This document shows positions 61,874-64,000 of a DNA stretch of 64,000 bases, one piece after another. The stretch is from NCBI GenBank assembly GCA_029747015.1, contig JAKOGI010002819.1:1-64000 (forward strand), written 5' to 3'. This stretch comes from Carnegiea gigantea (lineage: Eukaryota > Streptophyta > Magnoliopsida > Caryophyllales > Cactaceae). Under the pieces are notes generated by a model. It ran no database searches and was not told the DNA's origin. It saw nothing but the letters and a program-made list of their open reading frames with translations. The position numbers and the translations under genes were made by a program. Within the stretch, counting starts at the first letter, position 1; every line of letters starts with the position of its first letter.

Positions 61874-63932
61874 TTCTTCCCCGTTAAAAGAATTTCATAC
61901 TCGAAATTCTAAAGCTCACAGTTCATGCAAACACAAGATGCATACACACAGCCTGTGATCAACATGATAGGATTCCAAAAGGTTTCATATAGAAATCCAC
62001 TACATCTTTTTAATCGAAAGAAAAAGGCTTATGGTACCCAGTCTCCTCCGCACCAATCCTCTTCAAGCGTCTACTCACTCTACTTAGGCGCCAAGGGCAA
62101 ACGCATCGAAGAGGGGCAGATGAGTTGGCGTGGAGAACCATATTAAGCTCGTTTTAAAAAGGAACATAGATTTTCAATTATCTAGACTCAATTTGCATAG
62201 TAAACAACAACTCTATGTATATGCATCGTTGTGAATTGAAATCTAAAGGTAAGACGATTGGGCAGTGATACCTCAAGGTCATATACAAGTAGTCTCGTTC
62301 TTAAACCTAAATTCAGTCATCCTTAGGATCGAAACAGTTAACATGGGGACTCCTATAACACATTAGGGTAATAAGGACATCATATGGCACAATGTAGCAT
62401 CACCTAAGCACCATGGCATCGCATAGAATCAGTAATTAAGCATTCTCAAGCCTAGCAATCATAACTAACATGAAACCGTCTAATACGCATACAACAAGCA
62501 ATTTACAAAAGAGAAGCATATGCAACTGACATTCCTATGTTCACACATCAATCACAACTAACTTTTAAGCCTTTCATTCATGGGAACTTAGACAGGACAT
62601 GTCAAAGCCGTATAAAGGGGTTTTAACTTCATCACATTCACTCAAAATATGAAGATATTAAATCAATCTAAGGTTAAATCAATCAACTAGTAAGCTACCA
62701 CATCACACTAACATAGCAGAGGCATCATAATAGGTCATATTGACATCGATGGAACTTGAAGTAGCACTCGAAATCACATTGATACCACATAGTTCCCACA
62801 ATAGAGCACTGAAGATCAAGAATCACGAATAGCATGAACTAGCATAACATATCGATAGGTATAACTTGAGAAGAAAATGCTAAGGCAAGAATATAAATTA
62901 ATGGTTTTGATGGCAGGGACACTTTCCCCAAGGTCCCTCCTTGGAACTGAGCGCTTCCTGGGTCATAGATTCATACGAGTGAAGGGTTATGCTCATAGAC
63001 GAATCCTGGGGCCTGTGGGTCGTGGGCCCACTACGCTTCTGCTGTGCTACTCTGGTCAATATAGAATACAAGGGCAATATTCGAATGCAAGTTCCTATGG
63101 TCCCTGTATCGTACGTGAAATACGTGCGTATGCGGTTATTCAGCTATAACATGGAATCATCGAATTCACGGAATGGAAACAACGAGCCAGAGGTCATGTG
63201 GTACCATGAATTACAAAACATAAATCATCTAGATAATCAAGTCACATCAAGCAATGAACGCATCTTGGCATGCAGGTATTAGATACATCTAGTTGCACAT
63301 AGAAACTTATGTTCAGAGAGCGGCTCGAACCTAATTGTAATGCAAATGCAAGTCTTCTGACATAACAGTAAGGCCTAACTACGGAATTACAAAGGTCGTT
63401 TATGCGAAAGAAAAACCTTAACTCACTATTTATGATGGATCTTAACTCTCAAAGTTTCCAGGTTTTAAAAAGGAGAAAAGCTTAACTACTTCTAGGTCTT
63501 TCTCTACCAACAATTGAGTACATCTGCTCATTTTTATATGGGGCCTGAGAAGCAAATCGTACTTGAGGGGCAAAAATGAGTTCAGAGTTAAGACTTTTCC
63601 AAATATTTCTATTTAAATCAAGCATGCTTTAAACTTTCGATTAAATCACCAAAGTGCATATACGAAATAACCATTATTGAGCCACCACTTAGCTCATTTA
63701 CGAGAATACAAGTCATTCTGCCTATGCTCTAGCGAATGGCTCATTCGTCCAATCAATGAGCTCACTCAAACCGTACATAACTAGCTGAACGCAGCAACAT
63801 TCACACAAAAACAACATTTGCACAAAAAAGCAACCATATATCACATTATCATGAACGTGTTCCTAGATAACTATATGGAATGCAAGACTAAGTCGTGACC
63901 TGCAGTCGCAGGACCTTGCTCTGATACCATCT
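61874..63932 (-). mobile_element. LARD internal domain copy 9
   Basis: This 2059-bp non-coding domain has PBS complement at 63918-63929. The PPT complement is interrupted by a G (TTCTTCCCCGTT). Confidence 0.87.
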
Positions 63933-64000
63933 TGCAACTCCCCCAGCCCCTAATGTTAGAAGTATTAGCTTTTGCTTACTTCCTACTTACATTTTGGAGC
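63933..64000 (-). repeat. LARD LTR copy 10, partial at window edge
   Basis: The first 68 bp of the next LTR are present, starting TGCAAC (one change from TGTAAC). This shows that the array continues beyond the window. Confidence 0.88.

Larger units (their letters stand above)
44..64000 (-). mobile_element. Tandem array of non-autonomous LTR retrotransposon (LARD-like), shared LTRs
   Basis: A unit of about 5.66-5.75 kb (after removing nested insertions) recurs head to tail. Each unit has one LTR of 3.60-3.71 kb with TGTAAC...GTTACA ends and one internal domain of about 2.06 kb. Read on the minus strand, each internal domain starts 3 bp after an LTR with TGGTATCAGAGC, complementary to the 3' end of plant initiator-methionine tRNA. 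It ends with a purine tract directly before the next LTR. No reading frame over about 135 codons exists in any unit and no gag, protease, integrase or RT motif is visible, so the element must have been mobilised in trans. Large LTRs and a non-coding interior define LARDs; these dimensions are somewhat smaller than the classical cereal examples. Copies differ by several percent (about 7% by eye over the first 425 bp of LTRs 8 and 9). Parent superfamily is unknown; Ty3/gypsy is a guess. Confidence 0.85.

Noticed and set aside
62877..63149. Recurrent plus-strand ORF of 80-94 codons (MLRQE.KLMVLM...) in nearly every internal domain
   Set aside because: It is antisense to the element, its ends vary between copies, and it has no recognisable domain. 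The units are recent copies, so shared open frames are expected without selection.
44..64000. Tandem gene cluster or ordinary satellite DNA
   Set aside because: Units contain no conserved coding frame, and the regular PBS, PPT and TG...CA architecture identifies retrotransposon parts, which an ordinary satellite would not have.

Overview
The window reads as repeat-rich, AT-rich nuclear DNA of a flowering plant. The evidence is long terminal repeats (LTRs), primer-binding sites matching plant initiator-methionine tRNA, and a nested Ty1/copia element with features of the SIRE/Maximus group. I see no host gene, rRNA or tRNA gene, or CRISPR array. Almost every base belongs to one of three retrotransposon-derived entities.

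(1) The backbone, from 44 to the right edge, is a head-to-tail array of a ~5.7-kb unit. Each unit is one ~3.7-kb LTR plus one ~2.06-kb non-coding internal domain. The LTRs begin TGTAAC and end GTTACA. On the minus strand every internal domain has a primer-binding site 3 bp from one LTR and a polypurine tract abutting the next. This is the layout of a large retrotransposon derivative (LARD), a non-autonomous element without gag or pol, but arranged as LTR-int-LTR-int with shared LTRs instead of as separate insertions. Nine internal domains and ten LTRs (the last partial) are visible. The left end abuts a TA microsatellite and looks like the true end of the array; the right end lies outside the window.

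(2) LTR copy 3 is interrupted at 11465-21777 by a 10.3-kb copia element on the minus strand, with two 1570-bp LTRs and a 5-bp target duplication. Its gag-pol is a pseudogene with nonsense codons and frameshifts, and most of the reverse transcriptase is deleted. Between pol and the 3' LTR, however, lies a fully open 644-codon reading frame in the sense orientation. It has its own plant-like leader: a CT-rich tract and a telo-box.

(3) LTR copy 4 is interrupted at 29488-31808 by a 2.3-kb sequence with TG...CA ends and a 5-bp target duplication, best explained as a solo LTR of an unrelated family.

In order: TA repeat (1-43); units 1 and 2 (44-11205); LTR 3 split by the copia element (11206-25230); internal 3; LTR 4 split by the solo LTR (27275-33314); internal 4; units 5-9 (35340-63932); start of LTR 10 (63933-64000). 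The most notable items are the shared-LTR LARD concatemer and the intact 644-aa frame in an otherwise dead element.
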